DNA of 64,000 nucleotides from Emydura subglobosa (Eukaryota; Chordata; Testudines; Chelidae): assembly GCA_007922225.1 (NCBI GenBank), contig ML680053.1, positions 14,949,877 to 15,013,876 on the forward strand, in the 5' to 3' direction. Below the pieces are notes generated by a model. It had not been told where the DNA came from. It saw only the letters and a list, made by a program, of their open reading frames with translations, and ran no database searches. Shown here one piece after another: positions 1 to 12,129 of the stretch; position 1 is the stretch's first letter, and every line of letters begins with the position of its first letter. The position numbers and the translations under genes were made by a program.

Positions 1-802
1 CCTTGTCATTTACTTAGATTTTTAACTGTCTGTGTGTTCAGAGCCTAACACACTGGGGCCTTTACTCTTCACTGGGACTTTGAGACAACACTGCAATATA
101 AATAACTATTATTGCTCTTAATGTTTTGAGACCTCTGCTCAGATTTTTCTTTCATGTCTTGGCTGTTTAAAATGCGTTTATGCTCAGTTTCTGCTCCTTG
201 AGTATCTTCCTCTTTCAACTTCTTTTGAGAAAAGGTCAACTTTGGAATTCTCCCGTTGACATGGGCTCATTCAAGTTTTCACTATAGTGACATTACTGGC
301 AGCAGGCTTTGTGCATTTTAAAAGCATTCAGAAAAAACAGACTCCACAATCTTTCTTGATGAATTCCTTTACTTTTTAAAAGATAAAGCCACTGTGGGAA
401 GAGAAGGAAATCCTGGGGCTCACTTCTTTTTCTCCAAATGTTCCTCCAAATAAATGTGTAAGCGCATGCATGTAGTGCGCATGCACGTACTTTATTCCTT
501 TTAAAGGCTCCTTGCAGTGGTCGCACTGCCCATTTCACATTCCTGTGAGACAGGCTGCAAAACAGCACAAATAAAATCCCCAATGAGGGAGTTGCTGATG
601 AAAATGATGCCATCTAACCTGGAAACAAATCAATCCAATTTTCCTGTAGAGCACAGTGTTGATACAATTGAGTTCATGACCTTGCAAACATTTACTTACA
701 AAACTAGAGTGAAATTCACCCCATGCAGAAGGTCAGCATATGTCCTATGTACCACTTAACATTTAAACCCAACTGTGAAAGATTTAGATTTGGCATATGA
801 CT
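1..802. other. No recognised feature
   Basis: AT-rich, non-repetitive sequence. Open frames of 80-106 codons exist on both strands near 290-760, but they overlap each other, show no domain, and have no splice or codon-bias support. I see no gene here. Confidence 0.5.
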
Positions 803-885
803 AAAGGCCTGATTCTCCTCTAACATGCTCCATTGAAATCAATGTTATAAAACTGATGTAAATGAGAGGGAAATCATGGCCTTGG
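803..885. repeat. Relic of a palindromic amniote repeat
   Basis: The stretch pairs a 'gcctgattctcctct' start with 'ccattgaaatcaatg' and 'actgatgtaaatgagag', the vocabulary of an old palindromic interspersed repeat of sauropsid genomes. Similar wording recurs near 4388, 23265, 36230, 50905 and 55543. This copy is short and diverged, and the family name is not known to me with certainty. Confidence 0.35.
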
Positions 886-1092
886 TCTTTGCATATGTCT
901 GAGGTGGCCCTCTGCACAGGGCTAAATTTCACCTGTAGCCTTGACTCAAGTTGCATAAGTGATGTCTGCTTATAGAAATATTTGTGTTACACTTATAAAA
1001 TAAACAGCAGGATCTTATTCAGGGGATAAGGCAGTATGCCCCGTTTATTATGAATACAAAAAGAAAAACATTTTAAAAAGCAATTGCCTAAA

Positions 1093-1115
1093 ACACACAC
1101 ACACACACACACACA
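1093..1115. repeat. (AC)n microsatellite
   Basis: Uninterrupted AC dinucleotide run of about 11.5 units. Probably length-polymorphic. Confidence 0.95.
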
Positions 1116-1254
1116 GTTCTGCAAGAGGGATATAATTACCAGTCCCTTGTTGCCCGAGCTGAATTACTGGCCAGGTAATTTAGACCCGAAGGTGGAGCCA
1201 GGCTCTGTCAGTCACGACACGATGCCCTTTGCGGTTTGCAGCAGGAGCCCAAAG

Positions 1255-1500
1255 TTTAGGGGTTTTTAAAATTATTTTTATATTTATTTATTTTTATTTG
1301 GGTTTATGGATTTTGTTATGTTAGATAGTTTTTTTGTTTGATGTAATTGTCAATTATGTTTGGAATTGCAAGTGTGAGCTTTTTATTCTTTTTTATTTTT
1401 GTTTTATACTTTGTTTTGTTTTTGTTTTTGGGTGTTAATTTTTTTGTCATTTTGGGGTTTTGATTTTTGGCCATTTGGGTTGTAAAAGTTCTTCAAACAA
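1255..1500. repeat. C-poor, T/G-rich low-complexity tract
   Basis: For about 245 bases the plus strand is mostly T and G with A; the first ~95 bases contain almost no C. It has no fixed period. It may be a decayed A-rich tail read from the other strand, or simple low-complexity DNA. Confidence 0.7.
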
Positions 1501-1596
1501 AAGCATTCCCTCTCTTTCCTGCCCTTGAAGGCTGAGAACATTACTTCAGCAATTACTTTTTTGCCATTTTATTTTAGCACTTAAATTGCATTTTCA

Positions 1597-2245
1597 GGGC
1601 ACACTGCTGACTCATATCCACTTCTTATTGACTGTAACCCCCTAGTCTTTTTCTGCAGAACTGCTGCCTAGCTTGTCAGCCCCCAGTCTGTAGCTGTGCA
1701 TGGGATTCTTCTGTTCCAAGTGGAGGACTCTGCACTTGTCCTTGTTGAACCTCCTCAGATTTCCTTTGGCCCAATCCTCCAATTTGTCTAGATCACGCTG
1801 TATCCTAGCCCTACCTTCCAGGGTATCTGCCACTCCCCCAGCTTAATGTCATCTGCAAACTTGCTGAGGGTGAAATCTACCCCATCCTCCAGATCATTAA
1901 TGAAGATGTTGAACAAAAGCAGCCCCAGGACCGATGCCTGGCGTACTCCACTTGTGATCGATTGCCAGCTAGACATGGAGCCATTGATCACTACCCATTA
2001 AGCCCGATGATCTAGCCAGCTCTCTATCTATTTTATAGTCCATTCATCCAACCTATACTTCTTTAACTTGCTGATAAGAATACTGTGAGAGACTGTAAGA
2101 AAAGCTTTGCTAAAGTCAAGGTATATCATGTCCGCCACTTTCCCCACATCCACAGAGCCAGTCACCTTTTCATAGAAGGCAATCAGGTTCGTCAAGCATG
2201 ACTTGCCCTTGGTGAATCCATGTTGACTGTTCTTGTATCTTTAAG
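1597..2245 (-). mobile_element. CR1 LINE fragment, reverse transcriptase part of ORF2
   Basis: Read on the minus strand this is the CR1 RT coding region. The frame at 1788-1991 has [18 protein letters not shown] followed by KFADD, a variant of the RT active-site box (usually F/Y-A/V-D-D), and 1642-1833 continues with the [12 protein letters not shown] and [18 protein letters not shown] blocks. It closely matches 47585-48690 at the DNA level. The 3' UTR is missing, so the element is truncated at both ends. Stops and frame changes make it a dead copy. It may belong with the 2515-3005 fragment, which encodes the domain just upstream in the same orientation. Confidence 0.93.
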
Positions 2246-2514
2246 ATACAGACAGCTCTGCAGATATCAATACTGTTTGTATGTGGAGATGGACTGGAAA
2301 CAATGATTAGACTAAAAATCACACTGATTGCATGCTCTCCTAAAATTAACCTCCCGTGGCTTAATTCATAGGTAGTTGCTCATGGAGTCAGGAGGGAGTA
2401 AATATCATGTGTCATCATACCAAGGCTAAAATTAATCCCTTAATTACCTGAGGTATTTCTTTATAATGAATTGTGCAATACAATTCTGTGTTCAGGCAGC
2501 TTTTTACCAGTGAG
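2246..2514. other. Spacer between two CR1 fragments
   Basis: About 270 bp of AT-rich sequence without CR1 similarity that I can see. It separates two collinear minus-strand CR1 parts, so it could be an insertion or a deletion-junction filler. Confidence 0.4.
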
Positions 2515-3005
2515 ACTGCTAGTCCAATTTACAGATCTTCTTGTTCCCTTTCACGTCCCTTGCTAGCTGCAACTCCAATTGTGCTTTGGCCTTCCTGATT
2601 TCATTCCTGCATGCTCGAGCAGTATTTTTAGAATCCTCCCTAGTCATCTGACCAAGCTTCCACTTCTTGTAAGCTTCTTTATTGTGTTTAAGCTCAACAA
2701 AGACTTCTTTGTTAAGCCAAGCTGGATGCCTACTATATTTGCTATTCTTTCTGCACATCGGGATGGTTTGTTCCTGCACCCTCAATAAGGTTTCTTTAAA
2801 ATACAGCCAGCTCTCTTGAATTCCTTTCCCCCTCATATTAGCCTCTCAGGGTATCCTGCCCATCAGCTCCCTGAGGGAGTCAATGTCTGCTTTTCTGAAA
2901 TCCATGGTCTGTATTCTGCTGTTCTCCTTTCTTTCTTTTGTCAGGATCCTGAACTCTACCATCTCATGGTCACTGAATGGCTTCTTACCCCACCCATTCT
3001 ATGAT
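2515..3005 (-). mobile_element. CR1 LINE fragment, ORF2 endonuclease-RT linker
   Basis: The minus-strand frame 2519-2836 reads a lysine-rich linker typical of CR1 ORF2 between endonuclease and RT: RHPAWLNKEVFVELKHNKEA, then YKKWKLGQ and RNEIRKAKAQLELQLARDVK. Plus-strand 2820-3000 carries the segment just upstream in the element ([22 protein letters not shown] frame). Fragmented and not functional. The order on the minus strand is correct for one ancestral CR1 together with 1597-2245. Confidence 0.88.
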
Positions 3006-5119
3006 TGCCTGATCAACACTCAGAATGTTCATTTGTAATAAAGTTATTGAATATGTATCATTGTAATGTTACTTTATACATATGTATAATGAATCAGGGT
3101 GTTACAATGTAATAGGTTTGGCTTTATATTACAGCATTGTATTAAGACTATACATATGTTTGAAAGGTTTTTCTCTCTCTCTGTATTATATGTTGCAGTA
3201 TTGCATGTCTGCTATACTGTGCCGCACTGAGTATTCATAATATAATGTTAGAATATGTACTAAGGAAATGTTACATTGTGGTATGAGTATTGCATTACAT
3301 TGTTATGGTTTATGTTATATTTGATTTTGCTCCATTTTAGGTTATATAATCTATGGTGTTCTGTATTGTCTCAAGTGGCTTATTTCATTTTGTTATATTG
3401 TGTGGATTTTCGATTTAAGTATCCAATTGTAATGAGGAGATATTTTATTTTTGAAGAAATTACTGTCTGAGTGTCAATCCTTTGAGTGGAGGGCTCTATC
3501 CATGTACTCCCAAGGGTAAACTGAGGCAGGCAGGTTTAGGGAGTTCTCCAATTATTTAAATAGAAACCCCGGTGAACCCTTGTAAATCTCCTAGGGCGGA
3601 TCACTTTCTATTACCCGCTTATAGAATTAAGGCTTAAGAACGGTCCACTGGGATCTCATGGGTTCCAAATTTTGGATAATAGGTGACCCCAGGTTCTTGT
3701 GTTATGTGATGTTCCAGAGTTAGTACTAATTTTGCAGAAGAGCGGTGCTTTTGACACTGTCATACAGGCTGATATGCCATGCAGATAGCACACTTGTACT
3801 TCTTTGCACACAGGGAAAAAACATGCCTGAGTCGGAGAGCTGCAATCATCTATGCAAACTATTAGAAAACAAACACACACTCACCCTTGTGTAACAGAAA
3901 CCTGGTTACAGGAGACATGTACAAAGCTGTACATTTTACTTTATTGGTACAGCAAGTCTACAAAAAAGTTGAGGCTAGGACCCAAGAGATCTGGTGCTTA
4001 GTCCACACCGTTAATTAGCAGGCAACAATCTCTCACTATATTCTCTAGCAATACTGAAAAAGATACTTTTATTACATTTATATAAATTCATTGAGTAGGA
4101 TTCTATCTTGTTCAAAGCACAGCATCATGTTTGCAAGCACCAGATAAGATGCAAGAAAGTATTAGGGAACCAATTGTATTGTTATTTGGGTTGTTTAAGA
4201 CTGATAGGTAAATTAAGCCAATAAATACCTTGTGTAGTGTATGTAAATCACCACAGCTAAGATGCAAAGGTCAGTTTAAAATAAAATACAAAAAAAACGC
4301 ACTCTCTGCTTCCCTGCAGACTTTCTGTTTACCAAATAAGAAGGAAAATGAAGGCTTTGTATGCAAATGTAGAGCTAATATCCTGAACATTAAGGGCCAA
4401 ATTCAGACCTGATGTAAGCAGGGCCAACTTCACTAAGTTCAAAGTAGCTACATTTGAATAGGTGACAACTGTACAGGAGATTAAGATAGAAAATGAAACA
4501 GACACCACTGTTCAGGGTTATTAGTAACCAAAGCCTATTCATATAGTTTTGCTGTGCAGATGTTTGGAAGTCAATTGAGTTGCACCTGCTTACTTTGGTC
4601 CTCCATGTGTAGGATATTAGCTGCCTCTTTCCACTGCTAGGCCTACTACAGTGATCTCAGAATATTGATATTTTGTGAATCTGTTTCAACAGCTCCATCC
4701 CCTGACCTGAAGAAGGGGTTTAGCAAACTCCACAAAGGGAAATAAATATTAAAGTTGTTTTCTTTCATGACTCTGTGCTTCTGACAGTATCCTATTAAAT
4801 ATGTATGTTTTCATTCCCTCAGCATAATCAGCAGTGTATTCAACATATGTATCAACGGTGGTAAATATAATCCACCAATTTATTTTAAGAGGGTTAGAAG
4901 TAGGGTTTTAATGCACAACTGTGTAACCTCAAAATGTTGTGGGACTGGATTAACAGAGGTATGTGTTGACATGCCTTGTTATTGAAGGTAGTGAGATAAG
5001 GACACAAGGGCAGCTTTAAGTATCAAATTCCCCATCATGATCACGGGGAGTCCTGTGCTGCTGGAGATGGGTTTCAGATCAGACATAAAACAGAGGTGCT
5101 GTGCAGAGCTGGGGGGGAC
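3006..5119. other. No recognised gene; AT-rich
   Basis: 3020-3470 is strongly AT-rich with many 'ttaca/tgtaat' words. 3480-3660 has a higher GC content and could be a retroelement end, but I cannot name it. 4388-4450 holds a short relic of the palindromic amniote repeat ('gggccaaattcagacc'). No coding signal. Confidence 0.4.
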
Positions 5120-5360
5120 TCAGAATTTCCATTTTGCAGGAAATTTGAACATTTCAGGATTTGTTTTAGTCAGATTCAAAACAAAAACATTTTCAGAATT
5201 TCCACACAGTGGAAATTATATACCAGTACTACTGACAGATCATGAAATAACGTAAAAAACAGAAGTGATAGAAAATAGAATGAAAAACATTTAAATATAT
5301 TTTGAAACGAAACGTTCAATTTTTTTTTAAAACAAAATTTTCCAAAAATTTTTCATTTTC
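5120..5360. repeat. A/T-homopolymer-rich interspersed repeat, copy 1
   Basis: Runs such as 'tttttttttaaaacaaaattttccaa' (5321-5346) and 'tttcagaatttcca' are shared in style with 6335-6480 and 8093-8275, where the same 'aaaattttc', 'ttttgac/ca' and 'agctggtca' words occur. I read these as three old copies of one family of unknown class. Confidence 0.45.
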
Positions 5361-5364
5361 ATCT

Positions 5365-5417
5365 AAGGCCTAGGCTCCACTTCCATCGACTTCACTTGCA
5401 GTATAGACATACCCTAA
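5365..5417 (-). mobile_element. MITE terminus
   Basis: The segment ends with 'gcagtatagacataccc' followed by TAA; its reverse complement, starting GGGTATGTCTATACTGC, matches the terminus at 21297 (GGGTGTGTCTATACTG). Only one end is present. The TAA next to it fits a TWA target of Harbinger-type elements. Confidence 0.5.
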
Positions 5418-6334
5418 GTGTACTCTTACTTTATTCACTTCCTGTCCTAACTAGTTGTGTAGTTGTTTTCTGTTCTGTTAAGAAGCTATGAAGTTTTATC
5501 CAGGAGGCACACAGGCTTTGAAATTGCCTGGGGGGTGCCTTTGGGATGGAAGGCACACTAGAAGTATGTATAGTCAGTTTTCCTTCTTGGACTCAGCAAG
5601 CAGTTGCCTTGAATACTAACTATATAGCTCTTGAAATTGTATCTTCAGATGTAAATATCGTTTGTTTGGTTTTGCTACAAAGCACAGTGCTGTGTAGACC
5701 AATGCCTTATCTTCTCCATAGGCTAGAAAGTATTTTCCTGACATGGATCACAGCTGCTACCTTCAAACGAAGAGCAAGTACTTTCATCGTTATTTGTATT
5801 GACTACATTGTAAAGTATATCATAAAAGGTTAGTGCTGTTTCTGACCATAACTATTTTGAACTAATATTGGAATAAGTTATATTTCTCACTGATACTAAT
5901 ATATAAAATCAGGCACCTCTAATAAGATTTTTCAGTTAAAACAGGCTTACTTTATTTTATCTTTGAAAATTTACCAGCAGTAGTATATGTAAGGGAGAGA
6001 TGGTTTTACTTTTACACAATTTCATAGAATTTGAAAAATACATCGTAAAATGTTGCAAAACTGATGATTACTCATTTAGAACAGGCTATGCAACTCTCCG
6101 GTCTTCAGAGCATGCATTTGATGTGACAAGTACTGCAAACATCTTAGACTACTCCGATTTTTAACTGAACATCCAGCATAAGACTATATGCAACTATAAA
6201 GTATGATATTGGGCAGTATCTCTACTGCTCAAAATATGGAGAGAGCATCCTCACTAGAGCTGTGTAAAATTAAAAACTCTCATAATTGACTGAATTTCAA
6301 GGAACTGCAAACCTGCAAAATTTCTCCCATCAGC
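5418..6334. other. No recognised feature
   Basis: AT-rich sequence. A 95-codon frame at 5546-5833 has no recognisable domain and I take it as chance. Confidence 0.45.
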
Positions 6335-6480
6335 CAAACATTTTGCCAGAGCTGGTCAGAAAATAAGTATTCCCCAAAAAAACGTTTGTGTGTGTTAAAT
6401 GAAAACTCCAGAAAGAAAAGTTTTCAGGTTTCAAAAGCTGGAAGGCTTTAGGGTTTTGTTTTCTGGTGTTTTTCTGCCCC
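6335..6480. repeat. A/T-homopolymer-rich interspersed repeat, copy 2
   Basis: Contains 'agagctggtcagaaa', 'ccccaaaaaaacgttt' and 'gaaaagttttcaggtttc', matching the word content of 5120-5360 and 8093-8275. Confidence 0.4.
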
Positions 6481-8092
6481 TCCTTTGAAATATCACCTGT
6501 ACTGTCTCCCTAAATTTTTAAAAGCAACAAAAAGTTTCCTATACAATTTCCTACAGACTACCGAGGAAGCATGTGAAAGTGATGTTATTGTTTCTATGTT
6601 TAAATACTTAAATGGGAGTCATTCAGATTCTGAGGAAACAGAGGACATCTAAATATCTATCTAAATACATAGTTTAAAATAATATACTGTAACTATTGCC
6701 AAAATCAGTATCTTTCATGCTGCCAAAGCCCAAACTGCACATTGTGTGACAAGGACACAAAATGATGAACACAAAAAATGATTCATGCAGGAAACCTAAG
6801 ATGCCATGGGAATGTTTTCTTCAGTACAAATAGTGCTGTAATCTCAGTGCAACGATTCTTTATTTCTGATTATGTCTTTTGTTCCTCGCACAACAAAAAT
6901 GGTACAAAAAAACCCAAACATGGGCACAGCTGGGTCCCAAAGAATCATATTTTCTAAGCATACACTCACCTGTAAAGCCTAACAACATATACACTGTTTC
7001 TCTGACTGGTTTCTGGTGGCTTCTAAAGTCTAGAACACAGCAAGGACAGCTAGCGGGCTCTCAAACTGTTTAAAGGGATACTCTCTGATACATTACCTGA
7101 TGTAAAGTTTTCTACATCAGTGATGAGGTTACTCCAGGTGTGTGGAATGTAGGCGATTCTGGGACTAAAATGAGTGAGGTCCTTCAGAATGAGGGACATA
7201 GGAGAGTCTGGCAAATCTGTCCAGTATTAAAATAGAGAGATGCTAACTTAAATTGCTGTGCAGTACTCGACTGTGTAGATTGTTTACATTTACAAAAAAT
7301 CTGGAAAAAAGTGAAGCAAGCAGCTATTCTGGCCTCTTAAAATTCCAAAGTATGCCACCACTCAGTGTGTTTCTTACTGCATGATGAAAGATGATTTTTC
7401 TGAAAGCTAATGTTATTGCCACCAGACATTGCACGTAGACACTCTGAACAAGATAAATGGTATGATAAATAGATTAGCAGACTCTGGAGCTAATCCTTTC
7501 TTGGCAACTATTCACTATTACAAGTGGTTGAATGCCCAGGGTGGGGGGAACTGTTTTCAAGTCAGTTTAATATGGTAGGGATCCCAAGATTGCAATGCTG
7601 ATCTTTGCTAGGCCATATGAATCCATTTTTTTAAAAATAGGCATTTGTTGAAAATTGTGGACTACAGGTCCAAGGTTATCCAAAGTAGGTGCCTAAGATT
7701 ATGTTCCTGAACTCATTGGAGCTGCTGGGTGTTCAGGACTTTCAAAAAAAAAAAAAAAATCACACTTATTATTTGGTGCCTTAATGAGGACACCAGACTA
7801 ATTTTTAAAATTCTGGCCTAGGAGCTTATTTGCAGATTATATAACAATCTTATGGGGGCACATGTCAGTCACTTTCAAATCAACATGAATTTTTCAATTG
7901 ATTTCAGTGGGAGCCCAATACGAGATTTGGTTCATAATATTTTGCAATAGAACTCTCTGAAGAATATCAGTGGCTCTCTTCAGCTTGAAGAGTGTTCATG
8001 GGATCTATTGCGAATCAAGTATGACTGAATATCGTGTTGTTTTGCAGGCTTTTTTTTATAATAGTCTTTGATGCACTCTCCGAGGTTTATGA
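6481..8092. other. No recognised feature
   Basis: AT-rich sequence with a poly-A run at about 7744-7759. No gene or mobile element that I can name. Confidence 0.45.
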
Positions 8093-8275
8093 GTAGAGTA
8101 GTCAAACTAGTTTTCTAGAAAATTTTTAGTTTCTTTGGCAAAAAATTAAGTTTTCTGATTTTGACCAAAAGCTTTTCAGTTGTTTCATGACTCAATAAGA
8201 GTATTTTCCTATTGTCAAAAAACCACTTTTCCACATTGAAAAGCAGTTTCAACAGAAAATGGTCAACCAATCCTA
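8093..8275. repeat. A/T-homopolymer-rich interspersed repeat, copy 3
   Basis: Contains 'tctagaaaatttttag', 'ttgaccaaaagctttt' and 'cagaaaatggtcaacc', the third member of the family seen at 5120 and 6335. Confidence 0.4.
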
Positions 8276-8984
8276 CATAAGAAATGTGGTAAAAGGAGTT
8301 TGTGTGTGTTTGTGTTTGTCAGAGAGAGAGTAGATACAATATGGTCGCTATCAATACAGTGGAGCACTTTCTAGAGGGTAAACTGTTATAAAATTCTAAA
8401 AATTCAATAAAAGCAAGTATTTTTCTCTGCAAGATTATTAGAAGGATGAGGAACAAAAGTAACAAGAAAACAGAAATGGGAAAGGGATCAGAAGAAGCTG
8501 GATTTTTTAATAGAATACTTCATTAAAATAGTCTATTTCCTAAACTTTAACAGCACCAGATTACTTGACCTATATTGGTCTTTACATGAACAAAGAAGCT
8601 GGCTGTTTAGTAGAGGGACTGTTCCCTAAAGAATAAAAGAGTAAACAGTGTGTCTTACAGTCCTCAGAGTTTTTGACCCAGGATGTATCACAACAATAAA
8701 CCTGAGAAAAATGCTGCACATAAACTGAAAGGTACAAGCTTTCTTAACTGTCAATTATTTATTTTTCCTTAAAGATGTTTCAGTATCAGCTTCAGAGGTT
8801 TTACCTTTACACATGGAATAGTTCTGCACTTACGCTTTTACCAGATGTTGTGTGCGTACACATTTTTATTTAATAGGCCTTGTACAGAGAAGAAAGATAT
8901 GATCCTATCCTTTTGAGTCCAAAGTTATTTTAAGCTTGTGAGTTTAAAGGATAGAAGGGTAGTGAGGAGTTCAGGCACCTGCTA
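8276..8984. other. No recognised feature
   Basis: Has a GT-rich patch (8300-8330) but no gene or repeat that I can name. The upstream part of the gypsy fossil may begin near 8940. Confidence 0.4.
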
Positions 8985-9780
8985 CCCCAGAACTGATCCC
9001 CTCCTGTTAATCATAATTACAGGCCTCTATCACAGAAGGACAGTCCAAGAAAGTGTTATTCATGTGGCTCCACTGAGCCATGAGAAGAGATTGCCTTAAG
9101 CAAGTGGAATACAAATACAAATCTAGGTCAGTCCAGGTTAATGAGACTACCTTAGACATGGGATCCTCGGGGATGCCTGATAGTACCCTGGTGAATGTAA
9201 CGGCTGACCCATTGGAGACTGATAAAGAGTTTAATAAAGTTGCACAAGTGAATGGCAAAGTATGCCATGATTAGAGAGATACTGGTGTCCATATTTCTTT
9301 GGTCAGAAAAGACATGGCTAGGGAAGCTGATAGGGTCCCTGGGGAAGACGTAAAACTCTGTGCATTGGGAAAGTTGGAAACCACTGTGCCTTTGAGTTGA
9401 AATGGGAAGTCTAACAGTTCTAGGTCTAGTATAAAAGGTATTCATATGTTGACATACCGGATAGCATTCCAGCTGAGGTGTTCATTGGTAATGATATACC
9501 ATGTGTCCAAATTTGTTAATATGGTATCCATAGCAAAAAGAAATATGCCTTGAGCTCCCACAAGTGAACTATGAGGATGGAAAAGCAGCTGAAGGGGAAG
9601 AGGACATCTCTAGCCCTGATCCAGCAGAGAATAGCAATGTGTCTCTAGGAGCTGAGAGGAGGGGTAGAAGGAGTCACCTCCTCACTATCTGAGATAGCGA
9701 TTAGCGCTAGTAGAAGCCAAGAATTTACAACTCACCAGGGAGCAGACCCCTCCCTAGAGAGCATAAGGGAAATCCTCTCT
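8985..9780 (+). pseudogene. Ty3/gypsy-like gag nucleocapsid and protease fossil
   Basis: Remains of the gag-pol region of an LTR retrotransposon. 9054-9094 shows a broken CCHC zinc knuckle: Cys-Tyr-Ser-Cys-Gly in one frame, then Met-Arg-Arg-Asp-Cys in another, with the His codon lost. A stop (9272-9274) sits directly before the Asp-Thr-Gly active site of an aspartic protease (9278-9286), followed by VHISLVRKDMARE and the DVKLCALGKLETTVPL block. Near 9478 a frame gives VFIGND, matching the C-terminal part of retropepsins. The segment 9720-9780 resembles the conserved stretch after protease in turtle gypsy elements. Several stops and frameshifts are present. The matching integrase part lies at 13275-14275 on the same strand. 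Confidence 0.75.
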
Positions 9781-9929
9781 AGAACTGTCATGGGGCTCAC
9801 CCACTGCTGTGGCGCCTCCTTGTGGCCATATCGGGGGATTAGCACTACTTAGGTCTGATGCCCCCTTCCACTGGTTGCTCACACCATGTCCCCTCTTGCT
9901 CTCCAGGATTCACAGTGCTCCCTCTTTGT
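9781..9929. other. Possible LTR-edge fragment
   Basis: GC-rich insert starting 'tggggctcacccactgctg' with a 'ggcgcctccttgtggcc' motif, a wording I associate with sauropsid LTRs. Neither end is defined. It separates the gypsy protease remnant from the LINE at 9930. Confidence 0.3.
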
Positions 9930-10276
9930 GGTATACTCTAGTGGTATCATTCCCTTTTTCCCCATACAGAATTAAATACCTCCAAGATCTCTCTCTGAAA
10001 GCAGTCTGAGGATTATTTAAACATTATGTTACATACATGATCTTTGCCTGAGGATGCATTCTGCTGATATCAATAGTTTTCCCAAGTTCTTGCATAAAAA
10101 ACCATTAATTCAGTATAGTATCTTCACGTTTCCCCCAACTACATAATAGATCATGATTCTCTTCAATGAATTGTCTTTTAATCTGATGGAAAACTTCACT
10201 TTAGTTTTCATCATTACTCACCCCTCAGAAAGTTTCTGCTAAAAACATCTGCTTCCTAATTATCAGAACTTCTAGC
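9930..10276 (-). pseudogene. LINE ORF2, linker and start of reverse transcriptase
   Basis: The minus strand gives an SSGKDHVC-like block near 10040-10060, corresponding to the 'SPGKDxICY' segment that opens RT in jockey/I-type elements. It is followed by EVFNSVWGKGMIP-like residues at about 9995-9950. Similarity then stops. Multiple frameshifts and stops. This is the continuation of the endonuclease part across the inserted CR1. Confidence 0.55.
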
Positions 10277-10817
10277 TATGTTGTCGGTCCGAATAAGACC
10301 TGGGCTGCTGCTTTGTCCCCCTCCCCCCCCATGCAGGAAGGACGTCGACAAATTGGAGAGAGTCCAGAGGAGGACAATGAAAATGGTTAGGGGGCTGGAG
10401 CACATGACTCATGAGGAGAGGCTGAGGGAACTAGGCTTGTTTAGTCTGCAGGAGAGAAGAATGAGGGGGGGATTTGATAGTGGCCTTCAACTACATGAAG
10501 GGGGTTCCAGGGAGGTTGGGGCTAGGCTGTTCTCAGTGGTAGTAGATGACAGAACAAGGAGCAATGGTCTCAAGTTGCAGTGGGGGAGGTCTAGGTTGGA
10601 TATTAGGAAAACCTTTTCACTAGGAGAGTGGTGATGCACTAGAATGGGTTACCTAGAGAGGTGGTGGAATCTCCATCCTTAGAGGTTTTTAAGGCCTGGC
10701 TTGACAAAGCCCTGGCTGGTATGATTTAGTTGGGGTAGGGTCCTGGTTTGAGCAGGGTGTTGGACTAGATCACCTCCTGAGGTCCCTTACAACCCTAACA
10801 TTCTATGATTCTCTGAT
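10277..10817 (+). mobile_element. CR1 LINE 3' end
   Basis: Plus-strand CR1 from late ORF2 to the 3' terminus. 'gacaaattggagagagtccagagg' at 10347 begins the conserved C-terminal stretch; the frame gives [60 protein letters not shown]. The 3' UTR follows and ends 'attctatgattctctgat', the short terminal repeat of CR1. 5'-truncated, as is usual. It sits inside the minus-strand LINE and is therefore younger than it. Confidence 0.95.
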
Positions 10818-10824
10818 ACTCAGT

Positions 10825-11940
10825 CTGAATGCCATTCATTCTTCTCATTTGCCTGTATATTTCTGATATCTTGGTATCTATCTTTGTTTATTTGCTCACA
10901 ATACGTCCTCCAGCTCACTTTGATTTTTTTTTTTAATTCTTTTTTTTTAAGCCTTACTACTTTTATACTTCATTAGATCTTCAATATATTTTTAACTTTT
11001 TTTAAATGGGCTTTGTTCCTTTCTTTAAGTGCCATTTTGCACTCCTTAGTCCACCATGGAATTGAGTGTTTAGTTTTGGGGTACTTCAATATCCTAGGTA
11101 TGGCTACAGTAGCTGCTGCTATTCTCTCTCTGTTACATTATCACTGAAATTCTCTGACATCACTCACAGTGATTATTCACAAATTCAGTACATATGCTTG
11201 TAAATAGCTCCCAGTTAGCTTTCTTGAAATTCTAGGTGGGTAATTCTACATTACCGTCAACCTTATCTTGCCATTGAAAAGTAAGAAGTATAGGGAATAT
11301 ATTCCCATTCCTTCTTTCTTATATATTTCCCCGTTGCATTTACTTGCAATATCTGCTGTTATAATTCTCAGACCTAAACAGGAAAGTTGAGGCCTAGTTA
11401 AGGTATCATCATTTAAAACCACTAAGTTGTTTTCATCAATGAACTTTTCTAAGCATGCACCCTTTTTGTCAGTTGTCTTACTTCCCCACAAATTTCTTAT
11501 GACTATTTAGATCATTGCATGCGATATATGGTCTTTTAGCATTTTTTCCACTATTATTTGTAGCTCTGAACTTGCTAATTTTCCACATGGGCTATAAATA
11601 GTCTAATTCCTTAAAGAAATATTGCTCTTCTGCATTAGGATCTCAACAGCATTGTATTCTAGGCTTATTTCTTCATTCTCTACTGCTATGTAGTTTAATC
11701 TTTTCCTCATGAAAGTACAAATATCTCCTCCTTTTCCTAGTTTTCAGTCTTGCCTAAAGGCAATATACCTTGGAATTTTAAAAGCCAATTTTTCAACCAA
11801 CCATGTTTCCTGGATACATATGACATCCGGTTTAGTTTTCATTTCCAGGATATTTTCTTTTAGGTCTTGACCATATGCTATCGGTCTGTGTGCATTCCAA
11901 CAAAAGACTGAGATCCCCATACTAATCATATTTCACCATT
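10825..11940 (-). pseudogene. LINE ORF2, APE-type endonuclease domain
   Basis: From 11929 downward the minus strand reads VFCWNAHRPIAYGQDLKENI, then KPDVICIQETWL, the N-terminal blocks of APE-type LINE endonucleases; the Gln-Glu-Thr triplet contains the metal-binding Glu. The second frame, 11491-11246, reads WGSKTTDKKGACLEKFIDEN and NNLVVLNDDTLTR, a later conserved block. The intervening 250 bp translate, with frame changes, to residues such as KGGDICTFMRKRLNYIAVEN. The tail of the domain runs to about 10830. Broken by stops; no function expected. Confidence 0.72.
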
Positions 11941-12129
11941 AACTTAATTCAAAATTGCATGACTACAGAGCATCAACATGTTGCCAATACAGAAGTATTT
12001 TTCCATTGCCCCTGCTATAATTTTCATTTTTTCTGATTTTTCCCCTGGTTTGTGAGGTACAATTTATCACTTCTACCATAAATTCAGTAAACCTTTCTTT
12101 TTATTATTACTAGTATATCATCACCTATT

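Noticed and set aside
10278..10634. 118-codon frame as an independent gene
   Set aside because: It is the late ORF2 and 3' UTR of a CR1.
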